Assembly: GCA_905331475.1 (NCBI GenBank)
Contig: CAJNYU010001215.1
Span: forward strand, 1-64,000
DNA length: 64,000 bases
Reading direction: 5' to 3'
From: Rotaria socialis
Lineage: Eukaryota; Rotifera; Eurotatoria; Philodinida; Philodinidae
The position numbers and the translations under genes were made by a program. Shown piece by piece: positions 1-10,866 of the stretch. Position 1 is the first letter of the stretch; the number at the start of each line of letters is the position of its first letter. Under the pieces are notes generated by a model. It worked only from the letters and a program-made list of their open reading frames with translations. It did not search any database and was not told the origin of the DNA.

Positions 1-2
1 CA

Positions 3-536
3 AATATTAATCCATCGAATGAAATCATTACAGCTACATTAAATGATTTAACAGATATGGCACGTGATGATGATCAACATGATTTACCAACAACAAACAA
101 TTTCGAACCAATATCCCCAGCTGATATTCAAGCAGATTCAACACCAAAACGACAAAAAACATTAACGAAAGCAGAACGTCGACGTATCCACAATCGTACG
201 TATACTTTGAAACAACGTAAACGATATTGCAAAACTGAAATTATAGTTTCTAATATTGATCGTCGATTTACAATCAAAGAAATTAAAGGAATTATTAAAT
301 CTTATAGTGTTCCATATTCTGCGGTAAATTTTTCCACTTCATCAAATACTCGAAAACGATCAGTACATATTGGCATACGGAATCCATCACAACTTAATGA
401 TTATCAAAATCAAATCGACCATTTATTTACACCTTCGCATTACAATCGCTTCATTGATGATCAACGAACACATAGATCTAGGGATGTGCAGTTTCAGTTT
501 ACTGATGACTGCCAGCACCGGTATACTGAGCACTGA
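3..536 (+). CDS. Basic hypothetical protein, 5' partial
   Basis: The frame is open from the left edge of the window (base 3) to a TGA at 534-536, so the true start probably lies upstream. The first ATG in the window is at base 57. From that ATG the product is 159 residues, with an acidic, low-complexity N-terminus and then a strongly basic stretch (KAERRRIHNRTYTLKQRKR, about residues 38-56). A compact middle region follows (IVSNIDRRFTIKEIKGIIK, SYSVPYSAVNF). The basic region followed by a small fold would suit a nucleic-acid-binding protein or the first ORF of a retroelement, but I do not recognise the family. The ORF runs straight into CACTGA-rich repetitive DNA, so its last residues may come from the repeat and the gene may be truncated. 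No intron signal was used. Confidence 0.4.
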   Translation, partial: NINPSNEIITATLNDLTDMARDDDQHDLPTTNNFEPISPADIQADSTPKRQKTLTKAERRRIHNRTYTLKQRKRYCKTEIIVSNIDRRFTIKEIKGIIKSYSVPYSAVNFSTSSNTRKRSVHIGIRNPSQLNDYQNQIDHLFTPSHYNRFIDDQRTHRSRDVQFQFTDDCQHRYTEH

Positions 537-682
537 GAACTGACTACACTGCACTGACAATACTGTCACTCGGTCTAAACTGACACCGAAAACGCTGATG
601 CACTGCTACTCACTGAGACACAGGCCTTCACCGACCACTGAATACGCTGATATCGGTGTTCAGCAAAACGCTGACACATCGA
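495..682. repeat. Degenerate CACTGA/ACTGACA-rich repeat tract
   Basis: The words ACTGA, CACTGA, CGCTGA and CACTG recur every 8-15 bases over roughly 190 bp, overlapping the end of the preceding ORF. The copies are too diverged to define a fixed period. It looks like an old short-period satellite or the edge of a mobile element. Confidence 0.45.
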
Positions 683-783
683 TTTTGTCTTAATATGCAT
701 ATAGTATGGTTTTATTTATAGTTCTCAAGAAAAAAATAGTAGAATGAGTGTTTTGGTAGTGCTTAAAACGGTATGCTGTAATA

Positions 784-876
784 ATGTCGAAAGGAAAAAT
801 ATCGAAAGGAAAAATGTCGAAAGGAAAAATGTCGAAACGTACATATTAAAGCGGAAAAATGTCGAAAGTGAAAAAT
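784..876. repeat. Short tandem repeat, about 15 bp unit GGAAAAATGTCGAAA
   Basis: Three to four adjacent copies of a unit close to GGAAAAATGTCGAAA lie at 784-836. A further copy follows a short interruption at 852-870. The minus-strand ORF across it (repeating FRHFSFRHFS) is only a translation of the repeat. Confidence 0.7.
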
Positions 877-1145
877 AAAAAAATAATGATGTCTCCAGTA
901 TATGGCGATTCTAATTCCATTTAGTTCATTGTTTATTCTTATAATTTTACTAGTGTAGAATTTTAGCCAGTATTGATAGGGATGACTAACTATTAATACA
1001 AGTAAAAAGAAAGAGTTGAACAAAGAATTATTATATAACTAAAATTGTACTGTCATGGCTGAAGCTTTCGTAACTTTAACTAGTGAAATTCAAGCAAAAT
1101 CTCCTTCAATTTCATTTATAAATTCAAATAAAGGAAAACCTCTAC

Positions 1146-1147
1146 TN
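1146..1147. other. Ambiguous base in assembly
   Basis: A single n interrupts the sequence here (context CTCTACTnAAATAAG). It lies in non-coding DNA and affects no gene called. Confidence 0.95.
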
Positions 1148-1971
1148 AAATAAGTCACAAATATTGAAAATTTTTTGTATACACGTAAAACATATTGCCA
1201 AGAAAACAAAATGAATCATTTTACTTCTTAATCAGAATAGCTTCAGAATAAATCAAATTGATTTTCGTTCTAATTTTCTATGCTGACATCGCTTTGACAA
1301 TTTTTGATAAATAACAACTATGAACCTCACACCCGATATTAATTCTGGAAGAGTCACACTTGCGTTCTAATAAATGAAAAGAACTGAAGTAATGCAATGA
1401 CAATAAAAGTGCTATTTTTAGTCCAGTTGTTAATTTCTCTACTGAACGAAGCCAAAGCCTGATAAACGCATAATTCGAACCTGAGAATAATTCGTTGACC
1501 TAAATAAAGTATTCAAAAAAATTCATTTCCATCAAGTTTAGATAGGACGAAATCATCCTCACTCACCCTCATACTTAACTCAAACATCAAAATAAGATAA
1601 CCAACCTATTATTATCCTCATGATGCTTTCGTATAGGATATGGAAGAAATGTTCAATTTCCTTAAAATAGTCCTCGTTTCATCAACAAACTGAGACCAGA
1701 TACGAGTTCCTCGACCCCGAAAATCTTTGGTCAAATTTATCTCTGGAGATATGGTGAGAATTTAGTTAAGATTGTGCATCTGCTTTTCTATTGGACGAAC
1801 GGAAGACGCTAGCACACTTTTCGTATGATCCTTCTTGCGGTAGAGGGGAAAATATATACTCAGGATAAATCTACTTCTCGAGCTCTATCTAAGTATGCAT
1901 GATTCAACTAGAAGATATTCATTTGCTTGACTTTTGAATCTATCATAATTTAATTATTAGTTAAGTATTAC

Positions 1972-2944
1972 CAGAGCTGGGCAACTCAACTCAAAAAGCT
2001 GTCCAATTCAATTCAATTCATTGAAAGAAAAGTCAATTCAATTCAACTCAACTCGTCGATCTCTAAAGAACTTTTCCAACTCAATTCAATTCAACTCAAC
2101 TCGTCGATCTCTAAAGAACTTTTCCAACTCAATTCAATTCAATTCGTTTACGTTGAAATCAACTCAGTCTTATTACGAAATTCTATGTAACAAATTTTGT
2201 TTTGGTTTACCATTAGTTGAACGCGTTAAAAAGAGTTTATTGTTCTTCTGTTCAATTCTTCTTTTAGCGGTTTATTTTAAACAAATCGAAGACGTTTCTC
2301 GAATTTTCTAAACTGCTAACCATCCTGTATGTTAACTTCATCACCGTACATTACATTATCTAACTAATATCATATCACTTCACCAAAACAAATACCATGT
2401 CGATGTTAACCATAGATAAACAGATGAATAGACATTTCACTTATGATTCGTAAGAATCGATATTGACGTCAGTGCATTGAAAACATTAGTAGATAAAACT
2501 AATAAATATGTCGAACAGATAAAAGAAGAAAATAACGGTAAACTTAAGGAATTTCCACAGAAATATAAATAAATATAAACAAATAAATATATATTGAAAC
2601 GTGTAGTAAATCAGCCTCATCAAAACAAAATATTTGGATAAAAACTAAATCATAATCATGCACTGACCATTTCCAATTTAATTATATTAATCAATCATAC
2701 AGAAAAATTTTACAAGGTTTTTTTGAGTTGAATTGAATTGAACTCATCGATCTTGAAGAAAAATTTTCAACTCAATTCAATTCATTTCAATTCTTTGGTC
2801 ATAACTTTCTTTTCCAACTCAATTCTATTCAATTCACCAATTCAGAAAACATTCTCTCAATTCAATTTAACACAATTCATCAACTCTAAAAGCACATGTC
2901 CAATTCGATTCATTTCAACTCAGAAATTGAGTTGCCTAGTTCTG
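1972..2944. mobile_element. Non-autonomous hAT-type element (MITE-like), 973 bp
   Basis: The left end CAGAGCTGGGCAACTCAA (1972-1989) and the reverse complement of the right end TTGAGTTGCCTAGTTCTG (2927-2944) match at 16 of 18 positions. The flanking 8 bp are AGTATTAC on the left (1964-1971) and AGTACTAC on the right (2945-2952), identical at 7 of 8, as expected for a hAT target-site duplication. The CAGRG...GGGCAA end also fits hAT termini. Inside are arrays of CAACTCAATTCAATTC, including a ~47 bp unit repeated twice around 2035-2150, and related arrays in both orientations at 2725-2930. There is no transposase ORF. The short ORFs rich in QFNS are translations of the array. Confidence 0.8.
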
Positions 2945-3261
2945 AGTACTACTAACGCAAATGGGACATCGTTAAGTGATAGTATAAAAAGCGGAGTGAA
3001 AATTCGCTCCAATTCTTGCTTACAACACGACAATTATTTTTAATGGAATATTCTTTGTTGTTTACTTTTTTTTTCTTCTACACCAACATAAACCTCTCTA
3101 GCATTTTCTCTTTTATTTTATTTCAATCGTGAATGAAACCTGTAAAAATACGGGGTTGTGTACGATCATATGGCAATTTTTTCTTTTTCTCCCTTATAGT
3201 TGACGAAATATTATGTTTACTTAGTAGCACTTGCGCAAAGTGTCGATCAAGAAAGTGAACA

Positions 3262-6200
3262 ATGGCATTGTTTCTACCCGCAGGTATGCGATACAGTACT
3301 ATTCGACGTATGGTGTATAGGTTTATACTTATATCGATACTGTCCATCGTCGCGTTACTTCTATACAACCAGGACCGAAGTTCGCCATCTACAACTGAAG
3401 CTATTACATCGCTACAGTCAAAAATACTTTGTAATCTACCTGCTGTTACTACAGTTGTCGATACGAAAAATGCAGGTATACAAATTACTTTCGTTATTTA
3501 TTAGAAACAGTTTCTAGATGAAAGATACTCATATTTATTGACTCGATTAAAGCCTACGATACATTAGAAAAACCATAAATAATAAAATAATAGAAGACCG
3601 CCTTCTTTGATAGATCGAAGAAAAAGTATATACTATAAGACTCTTCTTAGCAAATCGTTTTCTTTTCAATATTCTAGTTCATTAAAAATGTCTAGGCTCT
3701 GTAGGAAAACTATTTGACTGTTGTCATGATAACGATACGTCAGTTATTAGGCAGGAGGATCTTGAAGAATAGCTAGCAGGAAGCAATGGTCTTTAGCAGA
3801 ATGTGTTTTTTTTATTGAAATCATCTCGTGAAGTCATTTTAGAAGTTGTTGGTAGCTTATTCTGGAAAATTCGTGCACGTGTACTATACGAAAGAACATG
3901 CTCATAATCGTACAATATAATAGACTTCTGTCAATGTTTCATTGCATATTAATTAAATACCTTTTTAGCTTTGAATTTCTAGGAGAAATTCAGAAATGTG
4001 TTAATTGCAAAAGCAGTTTTTCATAATTGAAGAAAATTTAGCTTTATGTATGCTTGTTGGTGTTTATTCTTTGAGTACTTGTGACTCTGAGAATGCATTT
4101 CCTTTATTTATTCGACAGAAAGGCAATTTTCGAAACGGATACAAAGGAAAAACAGAATTATTGTTCAACTGCTGGTTTTATATAAATTCTTTCTGCACAA
4201 AACAACCATATTCATTAACACTGGCTTACAACTAAAACCTAACGTACGATGCAACAGTGAAGAGGCAAATGTTGATTCCTATTTCTTTTCATTAGAAAAG
4301 TACTGAAAGATAAAGTTTTATCTCCTCTTTCGCATTGTATATTCGACAACAAATTAATTTCATTTTTATGAATTCATAGAAAAAAAAACGTTTTGTGAAA
4401 CGACAGTTAATTATAATTAGCTGCCGCTCACAAAAGGTTTTGACGAATTGTTTAATAAGGATAAACAGAATTGAGGATATCGGGTCATCTAATGTGCCGT
4501 GGGCTTTGGAGATTTGTTTATTATACGCCGAAAGAGAAAATCAAACATTACTGTATACTTTTCATTTAGAATAGTAGTTTTTCATGGCCCTAAGTTGAAT
4601 AAAACACTGAGTCCAATCTTGTCAGAATGCATACGTATATATACGTCGGAGATATTCATCTCAGCTGAAAATCTGCTGCTGTTGCACCATCGCTGCCGTC
4701 GCCAACGGATTTCAAAAATGTTGCGCAAAACTATTGTTATCAAGGTAATCAACTAGTCCCCTTGCCACTCATTCATTAAATGCATTCACTCTTGGAGTGC
4801 TACATTAGTGTGGATACTGTTAGAGTGACGAAATTGTAACATAATTTTCTCTTGTACAGATTTTCGAGCCGATAGACCCTGCACGATCCTATAAACTCTC
4901 TGCTAGAATATTCAGTGTTTTTTTTCTTTCCATAAAAAATATTTATTTTTATTGAAAACAATATCGAAGAAAATTTTGATACCGTGTATTGTGGGATTTA
5001 GTGAATGGAATTTGCCTATAATCTAGTTTTTAATGTTTTTGTTCTACAATTTGAGGTGACTTAATTTGCCGACTCTCGGGTCACTGATCTGAATATCTCA
5101 ATACTCTAAATATGCCTCTGCAAACTAACTCTCTCTCTCTCTCGTTCTTGCTAGCTTTTATGGTGCCACCACAGGACAAGCTATCTGTCAAGGATAATAT
5201 GTTCAACTATCTGTCCAGTGACAACCACCTTCGTTCACTACTTACCAAGCAAGCCAATCAGCAACGTCAGGTTCTAGCAACAATTATGGGCGGTGATTCA
5301 TATTCTCTGTTTACTTGGGATTGGTACGAACGTATGCTAGAACTATCGAGTGATGTCGGAAACTGTCATTGTTTCGTTATTGCCATTGACGAGATCGATG
5401 TTATACTTGCCATTAGACAAGGTGTACCTGTTTATTATTCAACTTTTTCGTTCGACGATCAGATACATTGGACAAACGTCATCGACGCTAAGCAACATTT
5501 ACTTTACCGAGAAGGCCATGCCAAATTTCAAACAACGGCGAAAATTGTGCAAATGGGCTATTCAGTATTAATCTCGGAAACGGATGTGTTTTGGTGAGAA
5601 TATATTTTCATTCTATAGAACTTGTAGAATTCGCTCAAGCGATATTGAAATAACGACATTTCATGTATTTCGTTTGAAGTATTGAATATTAGACTCAGCT
5701 AGTCTATCCAATTTTTCTAAGCATTGAATATATCTTTATGGTAATTTTGGCATAAACATCTTAATTCATGTTTTTGCTATAGGATGGCCAATCCATTTGA
5801 TCAACTCAAGCAACCATTGAATGAATACGACCTTCAAATAAGTGATCACAGTGGCTCACATGCGCGTATTAATATCGGTATATTTTTTGCCCGTTCAACT
5901 AAAGCATCGTCCATATTCTTTGCCCATGTGGCTCAGTTTTGGATTCGCTATGGTAAAGGTACTTTTATCACTGACCAACGTGTACTCGATGCAATGCTAA
6001 ACAATTACGATCGACTCAAACCCATTTACCAACAAGCATCAGGAAAAAAGTTATCGCCACCTCTTAATTGGACAACACATTTTTTCGGACATCAAGTATC
6101 ACACATGATGGTCGACGGTGGTGCCTTCTATCTATTTAAACAAGCTGCTCAACTCGGTATGCGTTCGAAAAAGTTCTATGGTGGAGTGAAACCCAAATTT

Positions 6201-6767
6201 TTTACTGTCAACATCACTGATAAGTAAGCCACGTGCATTGTTTTTATTTGAAATGGTTGTTTTTCACTTTCTTTCGTTTTCCTCAGAGAGATGAAGATTA
6301 ATGAACGCAATCTTATTCTACGTGCTCTGCTAATTTTACAACAATCTAAGTTACTCAATCGAATCCTCATTTTGCCCGCATTTACGGATAATCTCACTGT
6401 TACACCTCTGCCATCTCAACTTGATCTAAGAAAATTTCTTCTTTATTGGACTGAAAAAAGTGTTCGGTTACCAGATTTTATTTTTCTGGAAAAAAATATG
6501 TCTATACCCGTCACATCTACCTCGTTCGTGTCGGCCCAAAACTACGATGACATCGTTGGCATATTAGATCTATCATTAGACTCTATACCATTGAATTTGA
6601 CGGCACCTTCACCAGAGTTCGAAGTGTCCATACGAGATTCCATGTTTTGGTGTTCACCACCGACAGGAGCCGATGCTCATTGCACACATCATTCGAGAGG
6701 TTTGACACTGACGTCAGAATTATTGTTCTCGTGTGGAGGTGATTCTAACTCACCATGCATCACTTAG
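3262..6767 (+). CDS. Type II membrane nucleotide-sugar glycosyltransferase (PF03407/GT77-like), 5 exons
   Basis: Predicted exons are 3262-3475, 4665-4744, 5175-5593, 5783-6223 and 6287-6767. All have GT-AG borders and compatible phases, summing to 1,635 nt (544 residues plus stop). The N-terminus has a short cytosolic tail and one membrane segment (about residues 21-35, FILISILSIVALLLY), the layout of a Golgi type II glycosyltransferase. The lumenal part carries the family core. The donor-binding motif SETDVFWMANPF is split exactly by intron 3. It is followed by INIGIFFARST and by TDQRVLDAML, the equivalent of the family's DQ-containing motif. The usual D-x-D reads E-T-D here, so the metal-binding residue pair is slightly atypical. 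Known relatives transfer pentoses or galactose to protein or glycan; the substrate cannot be told from sequence. Exons 1 and 2 are less certain than 3-5, and another start such as the ATG at 3286 is possible. Confidence 0.82.
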
Positions 6768-9239
6768 ACAATCATCAATCAATCATTTATTAAGAGAACA
6801 GTATCATAAAACTTTACAAGAACCATGAGAAAATTTTCTGTCGATTTATAGTTTGCTTAGTAATAATATTTGATATTTTTTCGAGATATAAAATCATTAA
6901 GCGGAGAGTTTTTCACTCAGTCAAGCACCATGCCAGGAACCGAAGAACGAAGCAAATTTTACTGTTTGTTTGATTTGATGTGTGCACCTGAATTGGTGTA
7001 CCCTAAAATCTGCAAATCCAAAACATTAGCGTCTTCACTTTGAATAGATAAAATGTTAGTCTTACCAAACTATTGAGCACTGCTCGAATGCTACGATACA
7101 AATATTAAATAGTCCTTTTAAATAGTTGTAATTCACTACATTGGTAGCCAACTGATTAAAATTTTCTCCGATATACCAGGAGATAGTGTTCAAAATTATT
7201 AAGCGTTCGGAATTTGCTTATAATGATCTCGAGATGGGTGTGTGGGTGTGAGAGATGTTACACGTAATGGAAGACTCATACGCACGCCCAGATTCTTCTA
7301 TTTGTAAATAATTGTGATCTACAATTCTGTAAGTTTCAATTCTCTTGCATTTCAGCTTCTAATTTAATCATATTCGTTGATGGTTTGCCGTATTGTATCA
7401 TAAATAGGCAAAACAGACATTGTATGATTTGTTTGCATAATCACCCGTCGTCATTCGTCAGAAATGGAACCGGGACCGATCTATATTGTTTTCTTTCCCT
7501 TAGCTTATTATTTATGCTCTTTCCCGAATCCTTGTTGGCAATGATATAAAATGGCTTACAGATATGCTCAGCTAGTTTAATCAACACAACGTTTTGATCA
7601 GAAGCTTACTCAACTCTAGGTTCAATTTGGTAACTAGCTCGAATGGGAAATGATGCTTTAAATAGAAATAAATATTTTTATTCACTAAAGAAAGTTATTT
7701 TGTATCTATACTTGTTCCTCCTTTTTGCAGAATCACGTTCATAACTTTTGGAAAGGGTGTTGATTGAGCGTCTCAAGCTATTGCTATCATAACTTCATTC
7801 CTATTAGAGAACTCGTCTGATGACTCTGATTGCATACTAGTTCAGAAATGATGGGAATGGATGTGTAATAGCGGACGTCAGTGTGGGTATGTTGACGTGA
7901 ATGTTTCTTAATAAAAGACACGTATTTTCACCAGCACCCAGTTGTCGCTGTTATATAAATTGAAATCGGTTATACCCAAACGTATGTTTTATCATTTGCG
8001 AGTTATGTCATGATTCAGGATAAAGGTCTCTAGATCATCCAGAACTGCGTTGGTAAAAGCCTGAGTTTTCTGTGTAAGACATAGTTGTCGATGTATTATA
8101 ATTTATTTAAATGGTCTACCTACATATTCTTCACGTTAAAAACTTCGTAAATATCTGACTTAAATTATTTTGTCTGTAATTAAAAACTGATGGAAATGAT
8201 AATGAAAACTAATAAAAGTGTTAAGCTCAGATTTTAGTCAGATTTTTCTGCCAATAAAAAAATATTCAATCGATTGTTTACTGTAAAACAATGGTTTCTG
8301 GGAGAATACTAGATTGCACTATCCATCATAAAAACTTTTTAGGAACATAGCCTGTTTAAATTATAATTAACAAATGCTATTATACCCAAAGAAAATTCGT
8401 TCATCACTTTTCACTGTGAGTGATCGGCACATGATTGTGCACGGCCGAAGGTAAATGGCTTGGAATTGATTAGAATGTTACAACATTTTTGACTGAATAT
8501 TTTAAAAACTGCAATTCAGCGGCTACATACAGAGTCTGTCACATAGATGTAAAAAGTGAAGGGAAAAATTGCTCTGCTTCTGTTGAAGAATTATAAATGC
8601 CTAAAGAGGAATGTGTGTTGTAAAAAGAATTTCGATTCATAAGAAATTATTAATTGTGTAAAGAATAAGATTCAATCATAAATATGTTCACCGGCACACA
8701 AAATCAAAGACAAGATTATAAATATGATAAACTCTGCTAAAGTCGAAATTCGCATGAAATGATCTGACTCTTGCCGATCGATAAAACTTTTGGTTCAGGA
8801 GAACTAGAGTCTCAGGAGACTTATGTTATTAAAAATAGAAGAAAGATTTTCTTTTTCTTTTTCTTTTTACATATTGTTATTGTGATTTTATTCTTCGTAA
8901 TTTTTAAAGCTTGCTAAGCCGAATACAATAATATATTAATAGTAATTTGCTTAACAAACAAATGCATTATTGACAATTCGTATTCTTTTTTTCTCTTCAT
9001 TTCGCCAAGAGCTGTACAAAAGTCTCTCACTGTTAATTTTGCTAAACCAGCCTCATATCTAAAGCAAATGGACGACAAACAGTGTAGTATCTGGCTTACT
9101 TGAAAAAATACCTATGCCAAGCAAAATAAAGGTGATAAAAAGAATCAGAACGGGAGAAAACGGCTGCATGTATTTTTAACTCGGTAAGATTACGCTCCTT
9201 TTCCTATTTGTCATCTTTTTTCAATGAAAACTTCAAAGA
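6768..9239. other. Gene-poor AT-rich intergenic DNA
   Basis: No ORF with protein-family character was found on either strand. There is a short TGGGTGTGTGGGTGTG motif near 7236-7251, resembling the bdelloid telomere unit, and otherwise no clear structure. Confidence 0.6.
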
Positions 9240-9245
9240 TGTTGC

Positions 9246-9333
9246 TCGTACTGCTCGACACCAGCTCTAAGGGGCCTACTCCTTGGATCGTTGTTCTTCG
9301 CTGTGGCTTTCGCAACTGCACTCACTGTATATC
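9246..9333 (+). pseudogene. Possible orphan membrane-anchor exon
   Basis: One frame reads RCCSYCSTPALRG followed by a very hydrophobic stretch (LLLGSLFFAVAFATALTVYL), ending at a GT donor (TCAG|GTAGAG). A cysteine-rich segment plus one membrane helix is the usual N-terminus of proteins that carry the extracellular domain found 1 kb downstream at 10309-10866. No in-frame ATG is visible, and linking exons could not be established. It is probably a remnant of the same decayed gene. Confidence 0.3.
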
Positions 9334-9822
9334 TGACAAAGTCAGGTAGAGTATGTTAAAATATTCGAAATGGTTAACCATCGATCTGACAGTTAGAATA
9401 ATATATCAAGAAAAAGGATATACAGATTATGATCAAACATTGCAGATTTTGCAAGTTGAAAATGTGTATATTCAAATGACACTATTTCAAAACAATTCGG
9501 AGAGTAACAATTTCTATAGAATATATCCTGCTATACTCACTCTACAGTATATACAATGACGATACGACTTTCTAATGTGAAGGAGCATATTGACGCAATG
9601 ATTCTATGAATATTTTGACATATTTAAGATTGCCTAATAGGAGTAAAAATAAATTGATGATATGACTTTTACCAAAAAGAAACAGAAAAGGATATGAAAT
9701 TTACGACTTGTGATTGCCCAGATCTCTCTATCAAATTAGCTAAAGTAAAGTTTGATTGAAGAAAATACTTGAGCTTCTAAAAAATGTAGCGAACCAAAAT
9801 TCTCGTGGACGGATGACTACCA

Positions 9823-9978
9823 CAGAGACGTGCACAGGACATAATTTTCCCTCCTGTCCTTGCCTGTCCTGTTGGCTACTTTGATCCTGGTGGGCGGCAG
9901 GACAGAACAAAATCTAAATCTCATCCTGTCCTATAAGACAGGGCAGGACAGGATCGTCCCGCCCTGTGCACGTCTCTG
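9823..9978. mobile_element. Short inverted-repeat element (MITE), 156 bp
   Basis: The ends are perfect 16 bp inverted repeats: CAGAGACGTGCACAGG at 9823-9838 and CCTGTGCACGTCTCTG at 9963-9978. The interior is rich in AGGACAGG/CCTGTCCT words that can also pair, so the whole unit could fold into a long hairpin. No clear target-site duplication is left (GACTACCA against GTTTAGAT). The CAGRG-type end suggests hAT origin. Confidence 0.7.
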
Positions 9979-10308
9979 GTTTAGATTGATGAAAGACGAG
10001 ATCAATTGCAGTTCTGAAATCTACCGAGTCTGAAAATGTATGTTAACGAAATATTTATCTGGTTCAATATTTTTCGAAAAGTATGCATTTATTTATAGTA
10101 GCTCGAGAAATTATCCGCGTATTGCTTCATATCATATCGAATCATAGAAAAAAGATTGACTTAAAGCATCAGTACAACAACTCTTCGACAGCTGAGTCTC
10201 GAAAGAAAGTCTTATGTTATCTTTCAATAGGAAATATTTTTAAAAAATACAAAAAGGAATTCCGGACAACATCTGAGTAGAGTCAGTTTTCATTTAGCAT
10301 TAAATATG

Positions 10309-10866
10309 AATTTGGTGATAAACAGAAACGCAGAAACTGGTCCTTGTGAAACAGGCTAGGACTTCAGTGGACCAATCATACATGTTGCTTACAGTAATAG
10401 TAGCTATAACGGTGAGCTCTCTACACCACCAGGATCTAGGTGAGCTAAAGATGAAGTGTTTCTTTCTCTAATGTTTTCTTTCTCAAGTACTCGTGGTGCA
10501 TGGTACTTCTACGGTCAAATATCCAATTCCACATCAATGTGGCAGCCAATCGATTTGACAAACAAGGTTAATTCGGTTCTTATTGATAATGGGACGCTTC
10601 GATTTAATTTTTCTGCATGGCTTGGAGGTACCGATAATCAAGATGGTTGTGCTTCAGTGTTCCTGACTTTCGTCAGTCAGACAAGCCAGATGATTGGTAA
10701 TTATATCAGAATTGGACCAGCACTTGCCACGAATCGAGGGAACATCACATCATTAATCTTCGAGCAGGCTAATGGGTTCGTATCTGTTGGTACTCGATCG
10801 ATGACACTACTTGTCACAATGGCGCTGCTGATGACATCTCCCTCATTTTGTATTAGTAATCAATAG
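10309..10866 (+). pseudogene. Decayed extracellular beta-sandwich domain gene
   Basis: Frame 1 opens with NLVINRNAETGPCETG, a typical start of a secreted carbohydrate-binding-like domain that is abundant in bdelloids and some bacteria. A TAG at 10357-10359 then breaks the frame. It continues with GPIIHVAYSNSSYNGELSTP to a GTGAGC donor near 10440. After a short intron come GAWYFYGQISNSTSMWQPID and VGTRSMTLLVT. The expected C-terminal strand (CHNGAADDISLILY, stop) is present only in the +2 frame (about 10800-10850), so a frameshift has occurred near 10800. One nonsense mutation plus one frameshift argue for a dead gene, unless the assembly is wrong at both places. The domain's family name is from memory of similar bdelloid proteins and is approximate. 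Confidence 0.6.

Noticed and set aside
763..1023. 86-codon minus-strand ORF rich in FRHFS
   Set aside because: It is a translation of the GGAAAAATGTCGAAA tandem repeat; the rest has no protein character.
2021..3043. ORFs of 96 and 101 codons rich in QFNS
   Set aside because: They translate the CAACTCAATTC arrays inside the hAT-type element.
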